This document shows positions 38,949 through 50,760 of a stretch of DNA of 64,000 nt, piece by piece. A program made the translations under genes and the position numbers. The stretch comes from Rugalucina vietnamica (lineage: Eukaryota; Mollusca; Bivalvia; Lucinida; Lucinidae): assembly GCA_964017185.1 (NCBI GenBank), contig OZ024883.1, forward strand, positions 930,001 through 994,000, in the 5' to 3' direction. Numbering within the stretch: the first letter of the stretch is position 1; each line of letters opens with the position of its first letter. The notes below the pieces were generated by a model that saw nothing but the letters and a program-made list of their open reading frames with translations, was not told the origin of the DNA and ran no database searches.

Positions 38949-41600
38949 TATGCCCCCAACTTTGAAAAAGTTGGAAGGGCATATTGCTTTCGGCTTGTCT
39001 GTCTGTGTGTCTGTCTGTGTGTGTGTTAACTTTTGAATGGTGAATGCTAGGTTTTTGAAATTTCATATGCACATTCCTCATGAAAAAATAGTTGACCCGT
39101 ATTTTTTTTCATGTCCGAGTTACGCCCCTTTTCTGAGTTATGTCCCTTTGAAAACAAAATTTGAAAATCTTGTGTGCAAGATATCTCAAAAAGTATTTAA
39201 GCTAGAGCCTTCATATTTGGTACACTTGTTGGGGCTGAGGAGTAGATGACCTGATTAACTTTTGAGAACTTTCCGTCAATTTTTTACAAAAATACGGAAT
39301 TTTGAAATTTTGATTGATTTTTCCACTTTTCGGTGAAATTTGAAACTTTTGAACGGTGAATGCTAGGGTTTTGAAATTTCATATACACATTCCTCATGAT
39401 AAAATAGTTGACCCGTATTTTTTTGTATGGCCAAGTTATGCCCCTTTTTTGAGTTATGTCCCTTTGAAAACAAAATTTGAAAATCTTGTGTGCAAGATAT
39501 CTCATAAGGTATTGAAGCTAGAGCCTTCATATTTGGTACACTTATTGGGGCTGAGAAGTAGATGACCTGATCAACTTTTGAAAACTTTCTGTCAAATTTT
39601 TAACAAAAATACTGAATTTTGAAATTTTGATTGATTTTTCCACTTTTCGGTTAAATTTGAAACTTTTGAACGGCTAGGGTTTTGAAATTTCATATACACA
39701 TTCCTCATGATAAAATAGTTGACCCGTATTTTTTTGTATGGCCAAGTTATGCCCCTTTTTTGAGTTATGTCCCTTTGAAAACAAAATTTGAAAATCTTGT
39801 GTGCAAGATATCTCAAAAAGTATTTAACCTAGAGCCTTCATATTTGGTACACTTGTTGGAGCTGAGAAGTAGATGACCTGATTAACTTTTGAGAACTTTC
39901 TGTCAAATTTTTAACAAAAATAGGAAATTTTGAAATTTTGATTGATTTTTCCAATTTTCGGTTAAATTTGAAAGTTTTGAACGGTGAATGCTAGGGTTTT
40001 GAAATTTCATATACACATTCCTCATGATAAAATAGTTGACCCATATTTTTTGTATGGCCAAGTTATGCCCCTTTTTTGAGTTACGTCCCTTTGAAAACAA
40101 AATTTGAAAATCTTGTGTGCAAGATATCTCAAAAAGTATTGAAGCTAGATCCATCATATTTGGTACACTTGTTGGGGCTGAGGAGAAGATGACCTGATTA
40201 ACTTTTGAGAATTTTCCGTCAAATTTTTACAAAAATACAGAATTTTGAAATTTTGATTGATTTTTCCACTTATCGGTGAAATTTGAAACTTTTGAACGGC
40301 TAGGGTTTTGAAATTTCATATACACATTCCTCATGATAAAATAGTTGACCCGTATTTTTTTGTATGGCCAAGTTATGCCCCTTTTTTGAGTTATGTCCCT
40401 TTGAAAACAAAATTTGAAAATCTTGTGTGCAAGATATCTCAAAAAGTATTTAACCTAGAGCCTTCATATTTGGTACACTTGTTGGAGCTGAGAAGTAGAT
40501 GACCTGATTAACTTTTGAGAACTTTCCGTCAATTTTTTACAAAAATACGGAATTTTGAAATTTTGATTGATTTTTCCACTTTTCGGTGAAATTTGAAACT
40601 TTTGAACGGTGAATGCTAGGGTTTTGAAATTTCATATACACATTCCTCATGATAAAATAGTTGACCCGTATTTTTTTGTATGGCCAAGTTATGCCCCTTT
40701 TTTGAGTTATGTCCCTTTGAAAACAAAATTTGAAAATCTTGTGTGCAAGATATCTCATAAGGTATTGAAGCTAGAGCCTTCATATTTGGTACACTTGTTG
40801 GGGCTGAGAAATAGATGACCTGATTAACTTTTGAAAACTTTCTGTCAAATTTTTAACAAAAATACGGAATTTTGAAATTTTGATTGATTTTTCCACTTTT
40901 CGGTTAAATTTGAAACTTTTGAACGGCTAGGGTTTTGAAATTTCATATACACATTCCTCATGATAAAATAGTTGACCCGTATTTTTTTGTATGGCCAAGT
41001 TATGCCCCTTTTTTGAGTTATGTCCCTTTGAAAACAAAATTTGAAAATCTTGTGTGCAAGATATCTCAAAAAGTATTTAACCTAGAGCCTTCATATTTGG
41101 TACACTTGTTGGAGCTGAGAAGTAGATGACCTGATTAACTTTTGAGAACTTTCTGTCAAATTTTTAACAAAAATAGGAAATTTTGAAATTTTGATTGATT
41201 TTTCCAATTTTCGGTTAAATTTGAAAGTTTTGAACGGTGAATGCTAGGGTTTTGAAATTTCATATACACATTCCTCATGATAAAATAGTTGACCAATATT
41301 TTTTGTATGGCCAAGTTATGCCCCTTTTTTGAGTTACGTCCCTTTGAAAACAAAATTTGAAAATCTTGTGTGCAAGATATCTCAAAAAGTATTGAAGCTA
41401 GATCCTTCATATTTGGTACACTTGTTGGGGCTGAGGAGAAGATGACCTGATTAACTTTTGAGAATTTTCCGTCAAATTTTTACAAAAATACAGAATTTTG
41501 AAATTTTGATTGATTTTTCCACTTATCGGTGAAATTTGAAACTTTTGAACAGTGAATGTTAGGGTTTTGAAATTTCATATACAAATTCCTCATGAAAAAA
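38867..41600 (+). repeat. 2734-bp tandem segment, copy 1
   Basis: Starts GAGATATTGTACTGTCTGTG inside the MITE A fragment and includes the whole head of element D and nine core monomers of about 309-317 bp. Monomer landmarks (TTTCATAT) fall at 39061, 39377, 39688, 40005, 40314, 40630, 40941, 41258 and 41573. Monomers 2-5 and 6-9 are related by a shift of exactly 1253 bp. Confidence 0.95.
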
Positions 41601-44334
41601 GAGATATTGTACTGTCTGTGTAGTGAAAAGAAAGGCACTGATCAGGTGTGCAGTTACTGCACAGCTGATCTGCGCCTTTGTTTATGCCCCCAACTTTGAA
41701 AAAGTTGGAAGGGCATATTGCTTTCGGCTTGTCTGTCTGTGTGTCTGTCTGTGTGTGTGTTAACTTTTGAATGGTGAATGCTAGGTTTTTGAAATTTCAT
41801 ATGCACATTCCTCATGAAAAAATAGTTGACCCGTATTTTTTTTCATGTCCGAGTTACGCCCCTTTTCTGAGTTATGTCCCTTTGAAAACAAAATTTGAAA
41901 ATCTTGTGTGCAAGATATCTCAAAAAGTATTTAAGCTAGAGCCTTCATATTTGGTACACTTGTTGGGGCTGAGGAGTAGATGACCTGATTAACTTTTGAG
42001 AACTTTCCGTCAATTTTTTACAAAAATACGGAATTTTGAAATTTTGATTGATTTTTCCACTTTTCGGTGAAATTTGAAACTTTTGAACGGTGAATGCTAG
42101 GGTTTTGAAATTTCATATACACATTCCTCATGATAAAATAGTTGACCCATATTTTTTTGTATGGCCAAGTTATGCCCCTTTTTTGAGTTATGTCCCTTTG
42201 AAAACAAAATTTGAAAATCTTGTGTGCAAGATATCTCATAAGGTATTGAAGCTAGAGCCTTCATATTTGGTACACTTGTTGGGGCTGAGAAGTAGATGAC
42301 CTGATTAACTTTTGAAAACTTTCTGTCAAATTTTTAACAAAAATACGGAATTTTGAAATTTTGATTGATTTTTCCACTTTTCGGTTAAATTTGAAACTTT
42401 TGAACGGCTAGGGTTTTGAAATTTCATATACACATTCCTCATGATAAAATAGTTGACCCGTATTTTTTTGTATGGCCAAGTTATGCCCCTTTTTTGAGTT
42501 ATGTCCCTTTGAAAACAAAATTTGAAAATCTTGTGTGCAAGATATCTCAAAAAGTATTTAACCTAGAGCCTTCATATTTGGTACACTTGTTGGAGCTGAG
42601 AAGTAGATGACCTGATTAACTTTTGAGAACTTTCTGTCAAATTTTTAACAAAAATAGGAAATTTTGAAATTTTGATTGATTTTTCCAATTTTCGGTTAAA
42701 TTTGAAAGTTTTGAACGGTGAATGCTAGGGTTTTGAAATTTCATATACACATTCCTCATGATAAAATAGTTGACCCATATTTTTTGTATGGCCAAGTTAT
42801 GCCCCTTTTTTGAGTTACGTCCCTTTGAAAACAAAATTTGAAAATCTTGTGTGCAAGATATCTCAAAAAGTATTGAAGCTAGATCCATCATATTTGGTAC
42901 ACTTGTTGGGGCTGAGGAGAAGATGACCTGATTAACTTTTGAGAATTTTCCGTCAAATTTTTACAAAAATACAGAATTTTGAAATTTTGATTGATTTTTC
43001 CACTTATCGGTGAAATTTGAAACTTTTGAACGGCTAGGGTTTTGAAATTTCATATACACATTCCTCATGATAAAATAGTTGACCCGTATTTTTTTGTATG
43101 GCCAAGTTATGCCCCTTTTTTGAGTTATGTCCCTTTGAAAACAAAATTTGAAAATCTTGTGTGCAAGATATCTCAAAAAGTATTTAACCTAGAGCCTTCA
43201 TATTTGGTACACTTGTTGGAGCTGAGAAGTAGATGACCTGATTAACTTTTGAGAACTTTCCGTCAATTTTTTACAAAAATACGGAATTTTGAAATTTTGA
43301 TTGATTTTTCCACTTTTCGGTGAAATTTGAAACTTTTGAACGGTGAATGCTAGGGTTTTGAAATTTCATATACACATTCCTCATGATAAAATAGTTGACC
43401 CGTATTTTTTTGTATGGCCAAGTTATGCCCCTTTTTTGAGTTATGTCCCTTTGAAAACAAAATTTGAAAATCTTGTGTGCAAGATATCTCATAAGGTATT
43501 GAAGCTAGAGCCTTCATATTTGGTACACTTGTTGGGGCTGAGAAATAGATGACCTGATTAACTTTTGAAAACTTTCTGTCAAATTTTTAACAAAAATACG
43601 GAATTTTGAAATTTTGATTGATTTTTCCACTTTTCGGTTAAATTTGAAACTTTTGAACGGCTAGGGTTTTGAAATTTCATATACACATTCCTCATGATAA
43701 AATAGTTGACCCGTATTTTTTTGTATGGCCAAGTTATGCCCCTTTTTTGAGTTATGTCCCTTTGAAAACAAAATTTGAAAATCTTGTGTGCAAGATATCT
43801 CAAAAAGTATTTAACCTAGAGCCTTCATATTTGGTACACTTGTTGGAGCTGAGAAGTAGATGACCTGATTAACTTTTGAGAACTTTCTGTCAAATTTTTA
43901 ACAAAAATAGGAAATTTTGAAATTTTGATTGATTTTTCCAATTTTCGGTTAAATTTGAAAGTTTTGAACGGTGAATGCTAGGGTTTTGAAATTTCATATA
44001 CACATTCCTCATGATAAAATAGTTGACCAATATTTTTTGTATGGCCAAGTTATGCCCCTTTTTTGAGTTACGTCCCTTTGAAAACAAAATTTGAAAATCT
44101 TGTGTGCAAGATATCTCAAAAAGTATTGAAGCTAGATCCTTCATATTTGGTACACTTGTTGGGGCTGAGGAGAAGATGACCTGATTAACTTTTGAGAATT
44201 TTCCGTCAAATTTTTACAAAAATACAGAATTTTGAAATTTTGATTGATTTTTCCACTTATCGGTGAAATTTGAAACTTTTGAACAGTGAATGTTAGGGTT
44301 TTGAAATTTCATATACAAATTCCTCATGAAAAAA
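41601..44334 (+). repeat. 2734-bp tandem segment, copy 2
   Basis: Same start motif and order as copy 1, offset by exactly 2734 bp; only a handful of single-base differences were seen (e.g. at 42148, 42275, 42307). Confidence 0.95.
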
Positions 44335-45650
44335 GAGATATTGTACTGTCTGTGTAGTGAAAAGAAAGGCACTGATCAGGTGTGCAGTTACTGCACAGCT
44401 GATCTGCGCCTTTGTTTATGCCCCCAACTTTGAAAAAGTTGGAAGGGCATATTGCTTTCGGCTTGTCTGTCTGTGTGTCTGTCTGTGTGTGTGTTAACTT
44501 TTGAATGGTGAATGCTAGGTTTTTGAAATTTCATATGCACATTCCTCATGAAAAAATAGTTGACCCGTATTTTTTTTCATGTCCGAGTTACGCCCCTTTT
44601 CTGAGTTATGTCCCTTTGAAAACAAAATTTGAAAATCTTGTGTGCAAGATATCTCAAAAAGTATTTAAGCTAGAGCCTTCATATTTGGTACACTTGTTGG
44701 GGCTGAGGAGTAGATGACCTGATTAACTTTTGAGAACTTTCCGTCAATTTTTTACAAAAATACGGAATTTTGAAATTTTGATTGATTTTTCCACTTTTCG
44801 GTGAAATTTGAAACTTTTGAACGGTGAATGCTAGGGTTTTGAAATTTCATATACACATTCCTCATGATAAAATAGTTGACCCGTATTTTTTTGTATGGCC
44901 AAGTTATGCCCCTTTTTTGAGTTATGTCCCTTTGAAAACAAAATTTGAAAATCTTGTGTGCAAGATATCTCATAAGGTATTGAAGCTAGAGCCTTCATAT
45001 TTGGTACACTTGTTGGGGCTGAGAAGTAGATGACCTGATTAACTTTTGAAAACTTTCTGTCAAATTTTTAACAAAAATACGGAATTTTGAAATTTTGATT
45101 GATTTTTCCACTTTTCGGTTAAATTTGAAACTTTTGAACGGCTAGGGTTTTGAAATTTCATATACACATTCCTCATGATAAAATAGTTGACCCGTATTTT
45201 TTTGTATGGCCAAGTTATGCCCCTTTTTTGAGTTATGTCCCTTTGAAGACAAAATTTGAAAATCTTGTGTGCAAGATATCTCAAAAAGTATTTAACCTAG
45301 AGCCTTCATATTTGGTACACTTGTTGGAGCTGAGAAGTAGATGACCTGATTAACTTTTGAGAACTTTCTGTCAAATTTTTAACAAAAATAGGAAATTTTG
45401 AAATTTTGATTGATTTTTCCAATTTTCGGTTAAATTTGAAAGTTTTGAACGGTGAATGCTAGGGTTTTGAAATTTCATATACACATTCCTCATGATAAAA
45501 TAGTTGACCCATATTTTTTGTATGGCCAAGTTATGCCCCTTTTTTGAGTTACGTCCCTTTGAAAACAAAATTTGAAAATCTTGTGTGCAAGATATCTCAA
45601 AAAGTATTGAAGCTAGATCCTTCATATTTGGTACACTTGTTGGGGCTGAG
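44335..45650 (+). repeat. 2734-bp tandem segment, copy 3 (partial)
   Basis: Follows copy 2 for about 1.3 kb (head plus four monomers), then runs into the diverged last core repeats (45650-46060) and the tail of element D. Confidence 0.9.
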
Positions 45651-46244
45651 AAGTAGATGACCTGATTAACTTTTGAGAACTTTCTGTCAAATTTTTACAA
45701 AAATTACATAAGTTTGAAATTTTGATTGATTTTTCCACTTTTCGGTGAAATTTGAAACCTTTGAACGGTGAATTATAGGGTTTTGAAATTTCATATACAG
45801 ATTCCTCATGAAAAAATAGTTGGCCTGTATTTTTTTCATGTACGTGTTATGCCCCTTGTTGGAATAATGTACCTTTGAAAACTAATTTTGAAAGTCTTGT
45901 GTGCAAGATATCTCAAAATGTATTTGAGCTAGCTATAGCTAGAGCCTTCATATTTGGTATGCTGGTTGGGGCTGAGAAGAAGATCACCTGATTAACGTTT
46001 GAGGACTCTCTGTCAAATTTTGACATAATTACTCCATTTTTAAATTTTTACTTCATTTCTAACTTGCCTGCAAAAAAGCTTACATTCTGTTTCTGGATCG
46101 AGGTCAAAACAGACGCAACCGAACAGCTTCTTCAGCAAATTAAATTTGACTGCATTCGAATGAAATAAATAAATCATACAAACTGCCAGTTTAGGGACAA
46201 GCATACAGTTGGGGGCATAGTGTTTTACAAACACGCATTTCTAG

Positions 46245-46287
46245 TTTTGCCTTAGCATTTTGTTGGTTTTCCTCATGCAGTGGCTTG
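46245..46287 (-). mobile_element. MITE family A, copy 8, right part
   Basis: TTTTGCCTTAGCATTTTGTT and GGTTTTCCTCATGCAGTGGC complete the MITE broken at 38948. Confidence 0.75.
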
Positions 46288-46390
46288 TTTAGGAAAATGA
46301 TCTTAGTCATAGGCAGGGTCATCTATAGTTTACATTAAATTTTATATGAACTATAAATATTTTCACAAAAATCCTTTGGAAAAAGTCTTT

Positions 46391-47687
46391 ATACCCCCCG
46401 CCAAAACGAAGTTTTAAGGGGGTATACTGTTTTCACGTTGTCCGTCCGTCCGTCAGTCCGTCCATAACGTTTTGTTTCTTTAATATCTTGAAGACCCATT
46501 GATGGAATTTAATGAAACTGTGCAAGCATCTGCATATCTATGGAGCAAATATGTACATGCAAAAATTAAGGGCTAGGGGCCAGTCCCTTTTGAGTTACTT
46601 CCCTTTATAGTTCTTGATGGCTTTTGTATACAGTGAAAATAGTGCACTGACGGGCCGATCAACTCCTACCACAGTTTTTGTTGGAACTTTTTGATATTAA
46701 GCCTTAATGATGTAGACCCATTGGACATTTGCATGAAGAAATGTTATTGCGAAAAAATAATTTTGGACAAAATGACAGCTATGAGAACTTAGGCAATTTT
46801 CTTAGTTTTTTTACAGGTAACGGCTTTCACGGGCCGATCAACTCCTACCACAGTTTTTGATGGAACAATTTGATATCATGCCTACATGATGTACACCCAT
46901 TGGGCATTTGCATGAAGAAATTTTATTGTGAAATAATAATTTTTGACGAAATTACAGCTATGAAAACTTAGACAATTTTTCTTAGTTTTTTTACAGGTAA
47001 GGGCTTTCACGAGCCGATCAACTCCTGCCACAGTTTTTGATGGAACAATTTGACATTTGCATGGAGAATTTGACATTGGACATTTGCATGAAGAAATTTT
47101 ATTGCGAAAAAATAATTTTTGACAAAATGACAGCTATGTGAACTTAGGCAATTTTTCTTTTTTTTTTTTTTACAGGTAACGGCTTTCATGGGCCGATCAA
47201 CTCGTACCACAGTTTTTGATGGAACAATTTGATATCATGCCTACATGATGTACACCCATTGGGCATTTGCATGAAGAAATTTTATTGTGAAATAATAATT
47301 TTTGACGAAATTACAGCTATGAGAACTTAGACAATTTTTCTTAGTTTTTTTACAGGTAAGGGCTTTCACGAGCCGATCAACTCCTGCCACAGTTTTTGAT
47401 GGAACAATTTGATATCATGCCTACATGATGTACACTCCTTGGACATTTGCATAAAGAAATTTTATTGCGAAAAAATAATTTTTGACAAAATGACAGCTAT
47501 GAGAACTTAGTCAATTTTTCTTAGTTTTTCAACTACTACCACAGTTTTTTATGGAACAATTTGATATCGTGCCTACATGATGTATACTCACTGGACATTT
47601 GCATGAAGAAATCATATTGCCAAAATAATTTTTTTGGTAAACAGTCACCCTGCGGGGGGTATTTAATAAGCATTGCTTATTGACTCT
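46391..47687 (+). mobile_element. Pearl/Helentron-like element, family E
   Basis: Head ATACCCCCCGCCAAAACGAA with inverse AAGGGGGTAT, then (GTCC)n. Five and a half tandem repeats of about 180 bp follow (GGGCCGATC at 46652, 46831, 47011, 47190, 47370; shared CCACAGTTTTTGATGGAAC and CATTTGCATGAAGAAAT). The tail is GCGGGGGGTATT, hairpin AATAAGCATTGCTTATT, then GACTCT. T lies on both sides of the element. Confidence 0.75.
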
Positions 47688-47838
47688 TTTTTTTTCATTT
47701 TTATTATTATCAAACATGCAAAATTCAAAGTTCACACAAATACTGGCTCTATATCCGGAAATGTTTGAGAGAACTTCATTTTCGCTAATATTCGGTAATT
47801 TGTTGCCTTGCCAAAATAAAGTTCTCACTAATTAAGAG

Positions 47839-48029
47839 TACAGGTCAACCTCATTATAACGCTATCTTTGGGGTCCATGAAAACAGACAGTGTTATAAGT
47901 GAACCGTGTTATAATGAGGTTATTTACAATAGACATATAGCAAAATAAATAATTTGGGAGCCATGACATGGCCGTGTTATATTGAAAACCGCACTATAGT
48001 GAGGCGTGTTATAATGAGGTTGAACTGTA
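47839..48029. mobile_element. Pogo/mariner-like MITE
   Basis: CAGGTCAACCTCATTATAAC and inverse GTTATAATGAGGTTGAACTG with TA on both sides. GTGTTATA blocks recur inside. The CAGTTGAACCTC(A/G)TTATAAC end is a known mark of pogo-type MITEs. Confidence 0.85.
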
Positions 48030-48258
48030 CATGTATATTTGTAAAAGATAAAAATATTTTTTAAAATTATTTAACTAATTTATATGGCAATTCATTAAAA
48101 CGTAAGTTGTGTTACACTTTAATAGATATGTATAGGAATAAGTGTGTTTGCTGTGTTACATTTGTTTTCGTCTCATTCTATTTTGTTAAAAAAACTGGAA
48201 TGTTCATTGTACAAAAATATGAAAAGTGAAAGAAAGAGACTGCTAGCTGTGGTATAAA
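48030..48258. other. Spacer
   Basis: Nothing recognised. Confidence 0.4.
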
Positions 48259-48456
48259 TGAGCCGCTGCATGGGAAAACCAATCTGCATAGGCGAAAACA
48301 AAGGCGCAGCGCCTTTGTTTCGCTACACGGATAGTACAATTCCTGCTCTACTTATACCCAAAATTTAAAGCTTGCCTGCTTCTGTGGCTGTGCAGGCCAG
48401 TTTGTATCAGACGTGATTGGAAACCAAGATTGTTGTTTTTTTCATGCACTGGCTTA
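48259..48456 (+). mobile_element. MITE family A, copy 9 (forward, short)
   Basis: TGAGCCGCTGCATGGGAAAA to CATGCACTGGCTTA. The inner palindrome is deleted down to AAAGGCGCAGCGCCTTT. Confidence 0.75.
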
Positions 48457-48493
48457 AATGGTGTTTATTGTATCTTAGGTGAAATAAACTATT

Positions 48494-48730
48494 TGAGCCT
48501 GTGCATGAGAAAACCAACAATTTGCATATGCGAATACAAAGACGCAGATCAGCTTCGCGGTTACCGCGAAGCTGATCAGCGCCTTTGTTTTCGCTACTCG
48601 GATAGTACAATTCCTCTACTTTCTAAATCCAAAATTTCAAGCTTGTAGCTGTCTTCTGTGACTGTACAGGCCGGTTTGTGTCAGACCTGGTCGAAATCCC
48701 AAATTGTTGGTTTTGTCACGCACAGGCTCA
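48494..48730 (+). mobile_element. MITE family A, copy 10 (forward)
   Basis: TGAGCCTGTGCATGAGAAAA to GTCACGCACAGGCTCA, flanked by TT on both sides, perfect inner palindrome. Confidence 0.88.
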
Positions 48731-48782
48731 TTTGTTAGCATTTTTCTGTTGTTTTCATGAGTTTGAAAAGAAAACTTCTAAA

Positions 48783-49019
48783 TGAGCCTGTGCATGAGAA
48801 AACCAACAATTTGGGTTTCCGACCAGGTCCGACACAAACCAGGCTGTACAGTCACAGAAACAGGCTAGAAGCTTGAAATTTCGGATTTAAGAAGAAGAGA
48901 GATTGTACTATCCGTGTAGCGAAAACAAAGGCGCTGATCAGCTTCGCGGTTACCGCGAAGCTGATCTGCGACTTTGTTTTCGCATATGCAAATTGTTGTT
49001 TTTCTCATGCACAGGCTCA
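48783..49019 (-). mobile_element. MITE family A, copy 11 (reverse)
   Basis: TGAGCCTGTGCATGAGAAAA to TCTCATGCACAGGCTCA, flanked by AA on both sides, perfect palindrome. It is inverted relative to copy 10, only 52 bp away. Confidence 0.88.
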
Positions 49020-49257
49020 AATGTGTTTGGCTATAGGACTTTATCTTGTAAACACTGAAATATAACGTAAACCTGTGTAGCATCATGGATTAAGCCTTTT
49101 CTTTTAATCTAGTCGTCACGACTTTCAGTCCTGTCATGACTTAAAATTCTTTAATTGGGACATTAAACCAGAAACCAATCAAACATGTACCGCATGTATT
49201 TTAAATAGAGATGTTTTTCAAATAAAAAATACATTGTCACAAATTAAATATTCATGT

Positions 49258-49401
49258 CAGTTATGTTAAAGTTTAAGTAGCTGCTAGCTTGATAGTTTAA
49301 ACTTTCTAATTCCTACTTGATTTGCAACACAGTTATGTTAAAGTTTGAGTAGCTGCTAGCTTGATAGTTTAAACTTTCTAATTCCTACTTGATTTGCAAC
49401 A
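49258..49401. repeat. 72-bp tandem duplication
   Basis: Two copies (49258-49329, 49330-49401) with one mismatch. Each contains an inverted AAAGTTT/AAACTTT around GTAGCTGCTAGCTTGATAG. Confidence 0.9.
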
Positions 49402-49437
49402 CACTTATATTGAATTAAAATGACATTCCAGCGGGCA

Positions 49438-49512
49438 CATGACGTCAAATGAACGTCATTGCGACTTCATGACATAGATCTGACGTCATTCTGACGTCAA
49501 GTGCGCGCTGGG
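49438..49512. mobile_element. ACGTC MITE, short complete copy
   Basis: 75 bp with inverted ends CCAGCGGGCACATGACGTCA and TGACGTCAAGTGCGCGCTGG. Same family as 1-152. Confidence 0.65.
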
Positions 49513-49621
49513 ATAGAAACAGATCAGACTGCTCTTTCACATTGTCTGTTGTTTGATGTCGGGGTTCTTCCGGGGGGTTCTTCCGGAAACCATACACTGA
49601 GTGTAGTGGCCTAGTCATTTC

Positions 49622-49888
49622 GAAAACTTGCCCATGCAATAAACAGAGATTTTTTAGCTTCAAAAATTGAAAATTTTCAGCTGAAAAATTTTGATAATTT
49701 TCTTATTTTTGCTCCAAACATTGATTGTGGTTACACATTAGAACCGCCTCGGTGAGGCGGTTCTATCGAGAACCCACAATCTATGTTTTGGAGCAAAAAT
49801 AAGAAAAATAGGTATATCCGTGCATACCCCAGTTTTACTATATAAAAGTGGGGTTCAAAGGGGTATACATTTCTCGGACATGTTTTCA
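49622..49888 (+). mobile_element. MITE family B, copy 5
   Basis: GAAAACTTGCCCATGCAATA to TCTCGGACATGTTTTC with centre TTAGAACCGCCTCGGTGAGG. Confidence 0.85.
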
Positions 49889-49896
49889 TGATGGTG

Positions 49897-50000
49897 GAAA
49901 AGTGTTGGATCAAAGAGTGGGAGGTCCTTGGTTAGAAACTACCTCTGTCTTGCTATGTGTTAAGTGTCCTTGAGCATGACACATTTTACTTCCAATTGGC
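49897..50000 (+). repeat. SINE body remnant
   Basis: GGGAGGTCCTTGGTTAGAAA followed by GTCCTTGAGCATGACACAT, the same body as the SINEs at 51517 and 51795; the tRNA-like head is lost. Confidence 0.45.
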
Positions 50001-50010
50001 CTGACATGAT

Positions 50011-50170
50011 GGAAAATTGTTGACTTGTACATCCAGATCAGATGTGCATGTAATTCCTATACAGTAAACGGGTTGGAAACTAGCCAATATATGGAAAAAT
50101 TGTTGACTTGTACATGCAAATCAGATGTGTAATTCCTTCATACAGTAAGCAGGTGGGAAACTAGCCAATA
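50011..50170. repeat. About 80-bp direct duplication
   Basis: GGAAAATTGTTGACTTGTAC ... GGAAACTAGCCAATATAT occurs at 50011-50092 and again at 50093-50170 with a few changes. Confidence 0.75.
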
Positions 50171-50523
50171 TATTGAAATTTAATTGGCTATAAGAAAAAT
50201 TGTAGGTTGGTTGGTTGGTTGTAGCTAAGCCCTAATTGGCCGTAGTGTTCTCTCTAAGTGACTCTCTGTATTTTCTCTAAGTATAACTGTCACACAAGTA
50301 ATCCTGTGTAGGTGGTGCGCTAATGTCTTGTTGAGATAGAAGTAAAGTGCTTTGTAGTGCTTTAGGCCAGGTGCAACACAAATTGGGCTGCTTAGCCTCT
50401 TAGCTGAAAAGAGCTTTACATGATATATCATTTGCATTATCTGTGTAGTAGAATAAGGTACATGTACATGCAAAGAGCTGCTTAGTTGTCTAACATGCTT
50501 AGATTTTTGCCATATAGCACAAA
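50171..50523. other. Spacer
   Basis: A (TTGG)n-like GTTGGTTGGTTGG at about 50207. The minus-strand 103-codon open frame here shows no motif. Confidence 0.4.
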
Positions 50524-50760
50524 TGAGCCGCGTCATGAGAAAACCGGATTTTTGCCTAAGCGAAAAATAAGGTGCAGATCAGCTTCACAGTAACTACTAA
50601 GCTGATCAGCGCCTTTGTTTTCGCTACATGGATAGTACAATTCCTCTTTATCCTAAATCTGAATTTTCAAGCTACTAGCTATCTTCTGTGGCTGTACAGG
50701 CCAGTTTGTATCAGACCTGGTCAGAAATCTAGAAGACCCGATTTCTTATGACACGGCTCA
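50524..50760 (+). mobile_element. MITE family A, copy 12 (forward)
   Basis: TGAGCCGCGTCATGAGAAAA to CTTATGACACGGCTCA, flanked by AA on both sides; palindrome partly decayed. Confidence 0.82.

Larger units (their letters stand above)
38949..46244 (+). mobile_element. Pearl/Helentron-like element, family D, with internal tandem expansion
   Basis: Head TATGCCCCCAACTTTG with inverse mate CAAAAAG/CTTTTT-like and GTTGGAAGGGCATA, then a GTCTGTCTGTGTG microsatellite and the about 313-bp core repeats. The tail (46207-46244) is GTTGGGGGCATAG, hairpin GTGTTTTACAAACAC, then GCATTTCTAG. It sits inside a family-A MITE whose halves are at 38767-38948 and 46245-46287. It carries no protein gene; each monomer has small open frames on both strands only because it recurs. 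Confidence 0.8.

Noticed and set aside
39037-45625. Dozens of 64-84 codon open frames on both strands
   Set aside because: They are the same 313-bp repeat read in two directions; no start context, splice signal or domain.
38867-45650. CRISPR-like regular repeats
   Set aside because: Monomers are about 313 bp with no short repeat/unique spacer pattern, and the DNA is eukaryotic.
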